Source of the DNA: Nematostella vectensis
Taxonomy: Eukaryota > Cnidaria > Anthozoa > Actiniaria > Edwardsiidae
Length of the DNA: 64,000 bases
Direction of reading: 5' to 3'
NCBI RefSeq assembly: GCF_932526225.1
Contig: NC_064035.1
Span: 12,096,566-12,160,565 of the forward strand
In this document: piece after piece, positions 32,760 to 45,700 of the stretch
How the letters are laid out: each line of letters begins with the position of its first letter
Numbering within the stretch: position 1 is the first letter of the stretch
Made by a program: the position numbers and the translations under genes
Notes under the pieces: generated by a model
The model's input: the letters and a program-made list of their open reading frames with translations, nothing else
Databases searched by the model: none
Told to the model about the DNA's origin: nothing

Positions 32760-35700
32760 TGTAAAACAGTTGTCGAGTAGTCGATCGAACGGTAAAACAT
32801 GAATGTAATGATAGCTATAACCTCTAAGGTCATTGGGCTTTTCTTTTAATGATCATCTTAAAAGCTAATGAACTATTAGCAAAACGAATTTCCTTCTCCT
32901 TATAGCTCAGTTCTGTTGGTAAATAGCTAAAGGTTTTTTGTTGTTGCGAAATCTAAATGAAATTCAATTGGACTTCCTAGTGACATATTGTCTATCTTCC
33001 CATATTGATAATTTTTCTGTCTTTTCTTACTCTAAATTAGTAAGAAAACGATCTCGACCAACAGATCGAGTAACAGAAATAACGATTATAAGCTTGGGTG
33101 GGTAATAGTATTCGGGCGGCGATTGAAAATAGATCTGTTTCTGAAATTTATTCAAATAAGGCTGGAAGCCCATGTGTATCCTGCATAATCCAAATACAAT
33201 TTAGTTGAGGTTTGATGTCAAAACTTGACATTTTCAGGTTTATCCAAAGTCACATTTTAACCCAAAATCCATTACCCTGGCATATTACCTTTTTTAACCC
33301 TCTACATCAAGAATTTTCATTGAATTTTGATGGTTCCCAAGCAAGATGTTCAATGGTAACCAAACCTCAAAATATGTACATCTCTAAAGGCCAATCAGAT
33401 TCAAACACTGTATTGTATCAGAATTAAGTTTTCCACTTTTCAACGATGATCAAATTATCATTGCATTTTGACATAAACACATTAAAAAAAAATTTCTAAA
33501 GATTAATGACACTAAAAACAATCAGACAGTTTACTACTTTGTATGTTACAGGAATTTAGGAATATGTTTTTTTTGTCATCTTCAGTCAGTGTTTTCCCTA
33601 TTTTAATATTAATCTGTCTACAACCTAAACTCATGAACCTTATTGGCTGATTGCATCTTTTATCTGCACAGGGGGGGGGCTGAGGACCTTAAAAATCCTA
33701 GGGGGGCAGGGGGTTTCCAGAGGCCTAAGTTTCCAGCAGGGGGGGTGGCAATAAAGAAGAAATTCTGAGGGGAGGGGGAGCCATAACTTTTAAATTTCAA
33801 GGGGGAGGGGGAAGTAGCCCATAAATTCCAGGGGGAGGGGGGGAGGCTAGCTATGATTTCTTAAACTTTCTTTTATCATTCTGATTTTCAGACCGGGGGA
33901 GACGGGGGTTACACAAATTTCTTTGGGGGGGGTAGCTCTGTAATTTTTTTTTGAGGGGGGGGGGGGGTTAAAGTAGCCCAGAAATTCTAGGGTAAGGGTA
34001 TCTAGAGCCCTAAAAATCCAGAGGGGAGGGGGGTATAAATGCTTATATCCTCAACCCCCAGTGCAGATAAAAGATGCAATCAGCCATTGGGGGAAGGGGC
34101 TATCTATAACCTTGCTCATGAACAGTGGCATGGGGTACTTTCCATGTTTGGTCCTTGCTTGTAATAGATTTTAGGGTCTAATCTCGTTAGGATGGTACCT
34201 TTTATGACTGTTATTACAGAATCAGTAACTTAAAAAGAAATAAAGTACCAGTTACAACCTTTTAAAAATGAGGTTCCGCTATAGAACAAAAAGCTCCTCC
34301 CACACCTGGGCTCCACGCTGGCAGTCACAAATTACAAGTCTCCTGTAAATGCTCATCCCTGAACCTGTCGTTTGGAATAAAACTATTTTTGTACAGGTAA
34401 CAAGACAATTGTGTTAAAAGAGATTGATAAATCAGTGATTTGCTTTCCACTCGTTTTTGGTGCAAATTTTAAATTATATGCTATCCATTATCCATAATTT
34501 ATGCATCTGCATAAATTATTACTTCAAGAATCAGTGGGTCTCAAGATGAAATAATGGTTAAAAGGGCCAAGAGCCCTAGTCCTGGAAAAAAATATGAAAC
34601 ATGAACGCTCGCTATAAAAGGGATTATTGGCCCCCTTTTTTGCAAGCTCTTGCGCAGGTCATGGCCATTCAAAGCTAGACTTCATTGAGTGAGGACCTCT
34701 GAAACTGCCAAAAGAAAACAGCAAAAAGTAAAGCGGTACGACAAACTACGACAAATGTGAAGTACAAGAGATTGTTAAAGAACTATCAGGCAAATTCAGG
34801 AAAGTGTTTGAAGTCAATTCTCTACAAAAACGTGCAAAAATTGTCATTAAGAAATTAAAATTCCAAAACAGTGTGCGCGCGCTCATTGGAAAAGGCATCA
34901 TTCAGGTGCGCGTGCGAACAAACAACTTTTCAAAATTCATCACTTCAAAAACCTATCTTGTTTTTCGTTTTGTTATAACAAAAGGCTAATAAATAGACTG
35001 TGTTTACTTCAATGTGTTTTTGACCAATCTTGAGCTCTATTATAGCTTTCTGGCCTCTCTCTGCGGAGCTCTGCACTCAGTGAAGTCAAATGACGAATGA
35101 CAGCTTGCATAAGGCATGCCCCTTGTATAGTGCGCGTTTATGTTTAAGAGGCAGTTCACCCTCTTTGCACCACAATATGGTTAAGTATTTTATTTGTTAG
35201 CCAGCGAGATATGTTTTAAGGAGGGGTAGCATCTAACCTTCCACCCCTTCCCAAGTTCCACTGTCCATGGAAACAAAATAAATAAAGATGTGTAAATGGG
35301 TGAGTCTCAAAACCCTGTCAAAATCAGTTACTTCTCTCCCTACCAGAAAAAAAGAGCTCCGCAATAACTTCACATTAATTTTTTACTTATACATAATATG
35401 CTGTCTTTATGAAGGAAGTATAGAACATTTTTAAAACTGTACATTTGTTTTGACTGAGCAAGAACAAGTTTTGTGAGCTAGATTGCACAGCGTTCAGTTA
35501 CATACTCTGCAAACTAAGCCTAAAATACATAAAATCTTGAAAAACTCACTTAACCAGGAGTGTTCTTTTGCTTATATATAGTTTCTTTGGTCTTTCCCTG
35601 TTACTAGAAAATTCAAGTTCAATCAAAGTCTTTACAAGTTGTGAAGTTAAGCTGTAAAGTGCTGATAAGGACATTTCTTTTTTGGTTTTGGTATTCATTT

Positions 35701-35935
35701 ACAGTATCTTGCATAGCAAGCATTTTAATACTAAAACATTAGAACAAGCAATGATTATTTGTTTGACCAAGTTAGTCACCTGCAGAGTTGTATACTGTGT
35801 AGGTCATGCAATTGCTTGTGACTGGTCAGAATATGACACCAGAAAAGATGTGGGGTCACCACTCTACTACACTGTATTTAAACCTGAAATCCATAGAAAC
35901 TCTTGCTAGGGTGTAGCTTTTATTTATGTTTTTTT
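32760..35935. other. Intergenic region with one large G-rich inverted-repeat element
   Basis: No exon is recognised on either strand. The main content is the G-rich element at 33644-34086. Short frames at 33212, 34804 and 35682 have no recognisable motif and no matching splice partners. A TTTATT at 35919-35924 (AATAAA on the minus strand) lies just downstream of the GATAD1 stop codon and may serve that gene. Confidence 0.45.
33644..34086. mobile_element. G-rich element with 26-bp terminal inverted repeats
   Basis: The left tip at 33644-33669 (TGGCTGATTGCATCTTTTAT...) and right tip at 34061-34086 are exact complements over 26 bases. The interior is very G-rich on the plus strand, with loosely repeated units of the form AGGGGGAGGGGG...CCATAA. 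CTCATGAAC occurs on both sides (33630-33638 and 34115-34123), which may be a 9-bp target duplication of a slightly larger element. No coding capacity. Confidence 0.7.
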
Positions 35936-38847
35936 TTATGAAAATGGTTGCAACACAAGCTCTGCAGCTGATGTGAGTTCACTTAGATCTGGATGCCTTG
36001 GTCTCACAAATGGAGGATGGTCTCTTCTAGCCTTGAAAAGTTCTGTGGGTGCTCGGCAAACAAATTCCATGCATTCCATTGGTCTGGGCGTGTCTTCTTC
36101 TGGGCCTGTTGGGATAAGCTTTCATAACTATGTATATTTTTTAAATCTATAATCAATTTTCTTGGGCCCTAAAAAATAATGGTTGAGTGAGGAGAGAAAA
36201 AAATATTGATTTCACCATACTTGGGACTCATGTCTGGATCACAAAACTTACAGTACAATACTTAAGCTAAATATATGCCACATTATTTCAGTTGCAGTTG
36301 TATTTTGCCAATCTTAATGGCTCTTGTCAATGGCTAAAGTCTTCCTCCCACAATTTTGCGATTTCATCATTGTTTTAATTAGCTTCCCCTATTGATAAAA
36401 AATAACAGATTTTGAGAGCTTCTTGATTGTAGAAATATTCTTATTTCTGTCAACATTACACCTCTAAATTACCTGGTAAAAAAATTGCTGGATCAAAGTG
36501 GGGAGGATGTGGTACTGTTGGAACAAGCCAGGTTATCACAGCACTTTTGACAGCATACTCATCCTGCAAAAAGCCCCTGATTTGTGCATAGTAAAGCCCG
36601 CCATCAATATCCTCTATTGAGATGACATCACCAACTTGGTAAAGTATATTCTGAAACAAATAGTGATTGTTAATGGGGATGTATAAAAGTGAGGCTCAGA
36701 ATGCATTACAATGCCCATCTCCATGTCAATTTTCCAATGCCAGTTCTACTGTGATAATTTGGCAAAGATGTTGTTTAGGAGTTCATTTTACAATAAAAAC
36801 TCATTGATTGAGAGACATATGACCCATGGATTAAAGATAGAGCATTTTTTTTAAAGCTATATACATACAATTACTGTAATTTTCCTAGTCTGTCCCTGTA
36901 TTTACCCTATTTCAAAAGCAAAGCTTGGAATTGATATCAGCATGCCTTTTTTCATTTAACTTATTTCATGATACAACAATAAGATGGTTGCAAATCCTGA
37001 TAAGAGTGTAAAATTTAACCAATTGAAGCAAGTTTCACAATTTGGAAATTGTTGGTAAAGACAGAGCTTACATAACTGCAGATTACATACCCAAAAATTT
37101 ACCAAGGTTCATGGGCAGTGGCCTTAAAACTGTAATAATCGCATGATAAAAATATTAGTATTACTTACTTTGTAATAGACTTTGTTAGAAGCAACAACAG
37201 TTGCCACGCCAGTAGGAGATTTGTATGGCTGAGAAAAAAAAGTAGCTGTGAGCCAGTAACTGGAAAATATCTACAGACATACCTGCCAACTTTCCCGGTT
37301 TTTGTGGAAGACCCCCCTTTTTTGCCTTCACCTCCTGGCAATAAAATTGAAACATCCTATACATTTACTGTTATCTCCAGGGAAAAATCATCTAGAATTT
37401 CGTATTTGAAGCACAATCTTCTGGTTTTTTTAGCTTTCAAGGTTGGCAAGTATGTATGTACAGAGGGTATGATTGGCTGAGAGAGAAATGTAGCTTGTCA
37501 CAAAAAAAAAAGGAAAGGAAAATGTAAACAATGTAAATTTACTGTAATAAAAATAATAAAAAAAATGTATGTACAAAGGGTATGATTGGCTGAGAGAGAA
37601 ATGTAGCTTGTCACAAAGGTATGCAGTGGTTTCGTTAGAAACCTGGATTGCTAGAAGACGTTTTGCTTGAAGCCTTGGCTGGTTCACTCCTTGGTTGGGT
37701 CGCTCAAAGCCTTATAATTGGTTAAAAAAAAGTAAAATACATAAAAATTAAATACATAAAATCTATTTTAAGTTATTTTTCTACAGAGACACTTGAACAA
37801 TGGCGCTTCTTTGGTTGCGTTCCGCTGGAGCAATTACAACAACCTTTTTGTGGTCTTTGTATGATCTATTTGATATGCGAATTTTTTAGCTAAAGTAAAC
37901 CGGCGTGATTTAGTCGCCACCAACAAATAAACCTATGTTGTTGTTGTTCAACAAAGACACTTGAACAATGATGCTTTTTGGTTTGCGTTCGGCTCTATCT
38001 AATGGAGCAATGTAGCGATTGTAAAAATCTTTATTGCAAAAGAAAGCTCACATATTGGGGAATCTTTTGGTGGGGGTCAGTTTGATGTGCGAGTTTTTGA
38101 GAGAACGCAAAACAGCATGATTTAGTCGCCGCTGACAAAAAAACATGTTGTTGTTAACAAAGATACTCAAACAACGACGCTTCTTTCGTTTATGTCCGGC
38201 TCTATCTAATGGAGCACATCGAGAAATTTAAAGCTACATTTCCTTTCCATCGCTATTAACTCGTAAAAAATACTTCACCGATGTAAACTTGGTGTCAAAT
38301 CTTCGAGCGAACCAACCAAGGTTTCAAGCAAAGCAACTTCACCTACGAGCGAACGAGGTTTCTAGCGAAACCACCATACCATACATACTGATGTCAATTG
38401 TGGTATGAATGGCTGAGAGGGAAAAGTAGCTGTAAGTTGGTAACAAAGAACTGATGTTACGTTTGCCTATGGTTGAGAAATAGAAGAAAAATACCAATTT
38501 TGTAAATACAAACAATACTTAATACTGACAATTGTCTTAGAAGACGCGGTACGTCTTTCAATAATCATGGCGCTTACCTTTCGCTTTAACTTGGCGAGAG
38601 TTCTTCGATTCTTTTCCCTTGTCTTGTCGCCGGATTTGCCATTATGATGTCCCTTCCGTGAGCTAGCCTTAATCCTTGCAACTAATTTTCTACTCTCCTT
38701 GGAGCTCTGCCTTTGAGTTCTTGTGCTCGCATTGACTCGTTTCAGGTGACAACAATTACAAAGAATTTCACCATTTGCGCCCTTTCGCCACATTAACGAT
38801 TCGTTGATTTTACACGCAAAGCATTGAGCATTCTGCCCTAATGGCAT
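35936..38847 (-). CDS. GATAD1: GATA zinc finger domain-containing protein 1 homologue
   Basis: Four exons on the minus strand, 38847-38578, 37228-37169, 36650-36473 and 36105-35936; 225 aa. The start MPLGQNAQCFACK matches the GATAD1 N-terminus. The first 40 residues form a Cys4 zinc finger (C-x2-C...W-x-K/R-G...ILC-x-x-C). A basic linker follows. Exons 2-3 carry NKVYYKNILYQVGDVISIED and YYAQIRGFLQDEYAVKSAVI, which align with the GATAD1 BAH-like region (GVYYQIGDVVSV, YYAQIRGFIQDQY). Exon 4 carries MECMEFVCRAPTELFK, matching MEYLEFVCHAPSEYFK. GATAD1 is a nuclear protein of a Sin3-type histone deacetylase complex that reads H3K4me3. An in-frame upstream start at 38964 exists, but homology favours 38847. 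It is shorter at the C-terminus than the vertebrate protein. Confidence 0.93.
37463..38440 (-). repeat. Diverged copies of the GATAD1 exon 2 acceptor
   Basis: The exon 2 boundary on the minus strand (about 37261-37223) reads GCTACTTTTTTTCTCAG then CCATAC. Similar blocks, each with a pyrimidine tract, CTCAG and CCA-AT-CATAC, occur on the same strand at about 37500-37467, 37614-37580 and 38440-38402. The first two lie in near-identical 55-bp units 113 bp apart. Confidence 0.6.
37622..38378. mobile_element. Inverted-repeat element with three internal repeats, GATAD1 intron 1
   Basis: The ends (about 37625-37710 and 38300-38375) are imperfect complements over roughly 80 bases, containing GTGGTTTCG..AGAAACCT and TGCTTGAA.CCTTGG.TGGTT. 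Inside, a motif CAAAGACACTTGAACAATG...GCTTCTTTGG...GGAGCAAT occurs three times, near 37785, 37952 and 38157, and TTTAGTCGCC...ATGTTGTTGTT occurs twice. No transposase frame. Confidence 0.6.
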
Positions 38848-39729
38848 TGTAACGGGAATAGTCCTTTCAACAGTAGTAACTATTGCTAAGAACTCCAAAT
38901 GTCCACAAGACAAATATCTAAATGGAATAAGCAATGTTTTCCCCCATTTTGGATTTTGTGACAAAAAAGCGCATGCTCCAAGATTATGTAACCGCTGACA
39001 GTCTTTTAAGACTGTCGCCTTTAAAAAGGCGCACCTTATACTTTTATAACTAAAAACGATACAAAAAGACTACAGGTTTTTAATGACTCATTTAGGTGTG
39101 GCATTATATTAATCAGGTGAACATGCGTTATCCTGTCGTAATAAATTATCTCCTGGAAGGACAAAATCAACAAATCTTACGGTCACATTAATATTGTATT
39201 AGCAGCGCGGAAATAGAAGTAAGGGCAAATTCTATTATTCTATTATCATAACCTTGTATTTCTATCACTCTACTGAAATGTCACATCTTTTGTTCCGCAT
39301 CTCCAAGTCTCGATAGTCAACCCCCCCTCCCTCCCCTAACCAAGCCCCCGAGCGAAATCTGGATCTAGCTCTACTAACCGCTGGCCGGTAGCTGAGCCAG
39401 CTGTTTCCTCAAGCCACTTCCTCCTTCCTCCCTTCCATCTCCTACTGACGAAGGGCTGATCGCACACCGGGTTATCAAACTAAGCGTTTGCTTCAGTTTG
39501 CTGCATGCTCACGCTATCTGCTTACTCAATCAAACGTCTGTCGTTTATCTACACCATCTAGAGATGTCCAATTGATTGTGAAGTCCATAAGATTGCGCGA
39601 TCAAGGAGGCGAAGACTTTAAAGTGCAAACATGACTGTTTAGAGGCTCGGCGGATTATTACTCTCCCTGCTAACAAACGCTATCCTTGCCTTCGCGTTTT
39701 ATAACTCATTACGACCTTAGGGACAAGCA
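38848..39729. promoter_or_regulatory. Shared divergent promoter region, GATAD1 / chimaerin
   Basis: 882 bases between two outward-facing start codons. No exon is recognised. A fragment near 39315-39375 (C-runs followed by GATCTAG) is reminiscent of the CAG...CTG element tips. TATA-like motifs are present but not distinctive. Confidence 0.4.
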
Positions 39730-42700
39730 ATGACACAACAAGGTATGAGGAGGTCTATTTTCTAGAGAACAGAGTTGATTTTCTAGGCGATGAAAGTTCG
39801 CCATTTGCACGCTGAAAGGTAGAAAGCATGAGTACTGCGCTCCAAGGTTATCCAACATATCACGTCTTCTGTAACATTGTTTCCTTTCTGCCCTAGTTAC
39901 AGTAGACGGCAGGGTCTACGATACAGTCGAAGATGACAAGGAACCAGTTTGGAAGTCCTATCGTGAGTAACAAGTAGTAGTCGCCAAAAGCATGGATTCA
40001 TCCTGTTATGTTTTGGTCATTGTTTCCCTAAAACCCGTTGATCCGACATGTTTTATTTGACAGAATCTAATTAGTTTTACTTTCTTTTTTATTCATAGTT
40101 TATCAACTCCAGCAAAAGGCACCTCAACCCATTTGCGTCGTTTGTAATAACGAGGTAGTGAATCGCGTTATTGCTGGAGTAACTATGTGTTTTCAATGAA
40201 TATTCTGTCCCGCCCGAGTGGCTAGAGACTTGCTGACACCTGTTGCAGAAGAACATATGTTTCAATGAAAACGTTCCACTATTTATGCCCATTTATGGTA
40301 GTGGCACTTGATCATAAAATATGCAAAATTAGTCAATCCAAAAGATATGAGTTTAAAAGCGAGTGAGTAACATGCCCTGTCAACTGGTTTATGGGGCATT
40401 TAGGGTATTTCAAAAATCCGTCTATTTATTCCTACCTTTGTTTTTTTTGTTTTTTTTTTTTAGCATCATTGCATTGCTCCTTCCAATGCAATGCTTTTTA
40501 GGGTTAACTTTGATATTGTTGGTATAAGTTGCTGATTCTACATACTCCATTGAAACATAAACATATTTGTGAAGAAATCTATTTTATACATATTTACTCT
40601 ATCAATCCTGTTATCACAAATTCTCTTAATCTACTCTTTGTATCAATGCCAGATCAGATTATTATCTGTGTAAAACCCTCAATAAGTTATTTGTATAATA
40701 ATATTAGGATATATCATACAAAAAATATATTTCTGCAGATTGTAAGAAAACTCAAATAATATTATATCCTCTACAAATAATCAATGATAATTCTTTGTGC
40801 AAATGATGATACAAATATTTTCTTTTATTTATCAGATTGCAAGAAAACCTGCCCATTATGGGAAAGAGTAAGTATGCCAGGATATTTAGTTTTACTTAAA
40901 ATCATTTTGAACATGTTTATTATCAACCACTCATTCGACAGGTTTCATGGTTTTATTTCATAACCACTCATTCAACAGGTTTCATGGTTCTATTATATAA
41001 CCACTCATTCAACAGGTTACATGGTTCTATTTTATAACCACTAATTCGACAGGTTTCATGGTTCTATTTCATAACCATTTATTCAACAGGTCTCATGGTT
41101 CTATTTTATAACCACTCATTCAACAGGTTTCATGGTTCTATTTTATAACCACTCATTCAACAGGTTTCATGGTTCTATTTCATAACCACTAATTCGACAG
41201 GTTTCATGGTTCTATTACATAACCACTCATTCAACAGGTTTCATGGTTCTATTATATAACCACTCATTCAACAGGTTTCATGGTTCTATTACATAACCAC
41301 TCATTCAACAGGTTTCATGGTTCTATTTTATAACCACTTATTCAACAGGTTTCATGGTTCTATTTCATAACCACTAATTCAACAGGTTTCATGGTTCTAT
41401 TTCATAACCATTCATTCAACAGGTCTCATGGTTCTATTACATAACCACTCATTCAACAGGTTTCATGGTTCTATTTCACGAGAAGAGGCAGATGAGCTGG
41501 TGAGTCGTCAAGACGGCTGTTACCTTGTCCGGGAAAGCCAACGTTCGCCATGGGCATATACTTTGACAATGAGGTTGGTAGTGATACATAATACTTATAC
41601 TGCATTTATACACCAACACTAAACAATATATATTTCAGTCAATGACAATATGGTCTCAATATACTCTTTTGTGATTGTATTGCCAGATTCGATGGGACAA
41701 AAAACTTTAGGCTGTATTATGATGGAATGCATTACGTTGGTAAGTAGTTACTTAACTCTGACAAACTACTAAAACCTTTGATCCTGGCAAATAACAACTT
41801 CTAAGCATCCTTTTGAAACTTTCTATTATTATGTAATCTTTCTCTTCATATCGCTAAGACATTCTTGAGTATTGTTTAAAAACTCAAGTCCCAAAGCTTT
41901 GTTTATTCCTTGGAAACAATTTTCTTTTGTTTCTTGTGTATATTGCCCCAGGTGAAAGTCTCACTCTCTTCATATTTCTCTCACTCACCAGGTGATAAGA
42001 GGTTCCAGACCATCCACGAACTGGTAGCTGATGGTCTCATCACGATGTACATGGACACTTATGCTAAAGATTATATCGATACAATGATGATAGATGCAGT
42101 CAGGCCAGATGAGGGTAGTAAGGAAGCAGTGCAAGAAAATGGGCAAGTGAAAGCTGTTGAGACAGATGGGGCTAAGACACAGGTAGGTATTATTTCCAAT
42201 TTTATCAGTAGTTGATGCCAACTTAAAAAGTCCCAAGTAATACTAATATGTTGGCTAGCATGCTTATACAAGGTTTTAAAAACGCTTTTAATGAAGTGCA
42301 TGCCCATGGTTTTCCACCAAGCTTTTGTGAAATTTTTATTTATACGACCTCAGTGTTGTATTAAAATACAGACAATCTAAAATTTAAAAAAAAGCTTATA
42401 AAATATCTAAAAAACCCAGCTTACTTTATGCTTTACTGTAAATGTTTTTTTTATTGATATACTTGATGCTATATGTATTACTATTGTAATCAATTGTTAT
42501 AATTGATTGGTTTGGAGTCAGAATTTTTTGTTAAATTTTTAGTCATCGTTAAAGAATATACCACATACTTTAAACCACTTGATACATTTTGTTTTTAGGT
42601 TTGATTTCTAGTTTTATTGGAATTTGGGATAAAAAATTTTCTAATGTATTATCAAGCTGGAAGATTCTCTTCCTTTCGTGGTTTTGAGTTATGATAATTT

Positions 42701-45700
42701 CATACAGTGCACTCTTGCAATATTATTTTTCCTGAATAAAGCTACTTACTGTTTAATATTGAGTCACAAACAGTGTTCTCATCAGTATGCCTCACAGAAA
42801 GTGCCCTGTAAATAATTAAATAATCACCATGATGCCAATAACCTGTTGAAACTTAAAACACTTTCTTTTTTCAAAAACTAAAAATAAGAGAAAAATGCCT
42901 ATAACAGTGACACCATCTTAAAATTCTTTGTTTTTGTTTTTAATGAACTAGGATACTGCTTTGCACTAATCTAAATAACCTTTTAAATCCATTAATTATT
43001 CCAGATTTCATTATAATGGTGTAGAGGCTACATGCTGCTGTAGAGTATATGTATCAGATAATCTTTGTTTCTAGCACCTAGCCTTGTCTCTATGCAATAT
43101 TGTGTCCAATGATATCTGGCAAAACACTAGAACCATTTTGGCTTTGGCGATATAAACAACTGGATTAGACTTTGTGTGGGTTACAGACTGACTTGCAAAA
43201 TATCACTTTAAATTTACTCTTGTGCCTTGAAAATTTACCAAAAAACACATCAGTTGAAGTAAATAACCTCTGTAGTTGTGTGATATGTGTGAATTTGTAC
43301 TATACCCAGCAAAAAAAGTAACATCATTAACTGACAACCCACCCAGCAAATTGAAGCCAGGGGAGGCCGCTATCTAGGATCTTTATTAGAACAGTTTGTG
43401 AGTTTTTTATATGGATAATTGGAATGGCTTAAACCAGCTAAAGTACTATTTGTTTTTCATGCTTACTTTTTATTTAGTATTCACAATATAAAAGAAGGCC
43501 TACCAATATCTAAAGTGTGACTAACTGCATTGTATCCTGTGTTTTCAAAGGTCTCTGTTTTCTGGGAACAGGACCAAAATGCCTCTAGGGAATGTTTCCC
43601 TAATTGTTTTGTTAACTATAAATATTCACTCAAGTGTCACATTCTAAACATCCTAACTTACAAAAAAAAGATATCTTGAAAACTTTTCCACAGTTGCCAG
43701 CTAAGAAGGAAAGCCAACCTATAATGATTCACTCAAGTATCACATTCTAAACATACTAAGTTACAAATAATGATAACCTTAAAAACTTGTCCACAGTCGC
43801 CAGCTAAGAAGGAAAGCCAAACAGAGGTGGTGCAACCTACTAATAAAACTAAAGATTCTAAACAAGTGCCAGCTTCTCCAGTGGTTGTTCCTAAAGAGGT
43901 AATTGAGTAAAACCCACTTAAGTTAACAACAGCATGATTGAGATATTGTACTTATCTTGAAGTGGTAACCAAGAGAGTAAAATATCTAATACCCTTTAAA
44001 ATCGTTAGCGTGAAAATGTTGTTTAGCATTAAACTATAAACCTATTTATGGTTTATTTTCGAAAACAAAGATTTGAAGTACCAATAAAGTTTGAATTTAA
44101 AATATTTTCTACCTTTTATATAATTCTAGGAAAAAGTACCCCAAAACTGTTAAATATAAAAAGTTATAAGAATGAGTTAAAATAAAATATCAGTAATCTA
44201 CGAAAATAATATATTTAATAGTCACCGTCAAGATCATATGTTAAATTTTATGTTTTGTAGCGTAAGCGTACTCGTGCATTCACAATTACAACCACAGACT
44301 CTTTTATTTCACGGCTAGGGTGCTACGAGTTCCCTCATTGGCCGAATAGTGGGCCGGACATCCCCGTACTGTTCGCTCAAACACAACACAACCATTTGCG
44401 GTACAAAAAAATGATATCAACATGATAAATTTTCCATTTTCCATTGGTATTTATGAAAATTACACCGGTCATATTTACAAAACAGGGCGCCTACAAGGGA
44501 TTTCTAAAGTGAGAAGTTTCGTCTAGCAGATCGTTTGCTGGCGGGAGACCTTTGTCGGGGACTAGAACGAGCTTTTCCCGTCAGATCATACACCTATATT
44601 ATTCGCAGCGGTTGGCGTGCGGTTTGTAAATTAAAAAATAATTCATTATCCAAAAATACACATTCAGAGGCAAATATAAAGTTTCTGTCAGTTCAACTAC
44701 TTTTTTAAATAATAAGTTGTAATTCGATATATTCGATACCGTTTGATTGAATTTTTGTTATCTAGGGACCGTCTGTAATTTCTAGTTTTCGAATGCGTCA
44801 TTTGTGTTATGTGACCTACATGTACCTGCTAATCAGCATAGAATAATTCATTGAATATGACAGACGGGGGAGGTAAGAGTTTGTGTCTCTTGGCCCGCTC
44901 ACACACTGCGCGTATAGCGACGCGTTCTGTTAATGGCATCGGATCCGGTTCGCTTTTGTTCTTTGCGTCAGCCGTCCATTTTACGACCCCATGTCGTACG
45001 AAAGGGTTATTTCAGCCGCGGCGATTGGCTGGGAGGTTGTGAAAGTCTGGTTCATTGCGCTGGTAAGGCCCAGCTAAACAATAATCGCAAAGTTACTCAA
45101 AATCACTTTTTTGCCAGTTATTCCAACTGTTACTTTTCTATGCCACATTTGCCACATTTACCACGTTTTTGAGACATTAACATGACAATGTCAGGGGATG
45201 TGTGGTTTGGAGTGATTTTTCTTCCATTCTACGATGCTAGGTGCAAGCCGAGAAAAACATCCTTGTGAATTATCGCGTAAATTTTGAATCGCATCCTTCG
45301 CATTCCGTGCGATCAGATTAAGAGCTAGTTTGTAAATATCTGTAGGAGCACTGCATCTTGTCCACCCCAAGCGTACGTAAAGATGTCTGTGTGGTCCACA
45401 TGAGCCGTGTGCGTGCGCGATGTGTCTGAGGGGTCTCAGGACTCGACTATTTCGCTTGGTACGAAAAAGCCCAACAAGGAATAAGGTCTCCTTTCAGCAG
45501 TGATTCCATCTAACTCCCTACCTGTGTTTTTGTTTACAGGACAGACGATTTAGTGCTAGCAAGCGACCTAGCGTGAAACCGTCAGCATACACGAAAGCGC
45601 ATAACTTTAAGGTATTATCTACACGCCTGGAGTCCCCTATATAGATTTATGGACGAGTGATTTGAATTTAAAGATTTCATTTGTGCAACAGCACACAAAC

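Noticed and set aside
44851-44875. Alternative first exon for a short, SH2-less chimaerin (ATGACAGACGGGGGAG before GTAAGA)
   Set aside because: Its phase does not match exon 9, giving a stop within a few codons. It could fit a later exon, but there is no further support.
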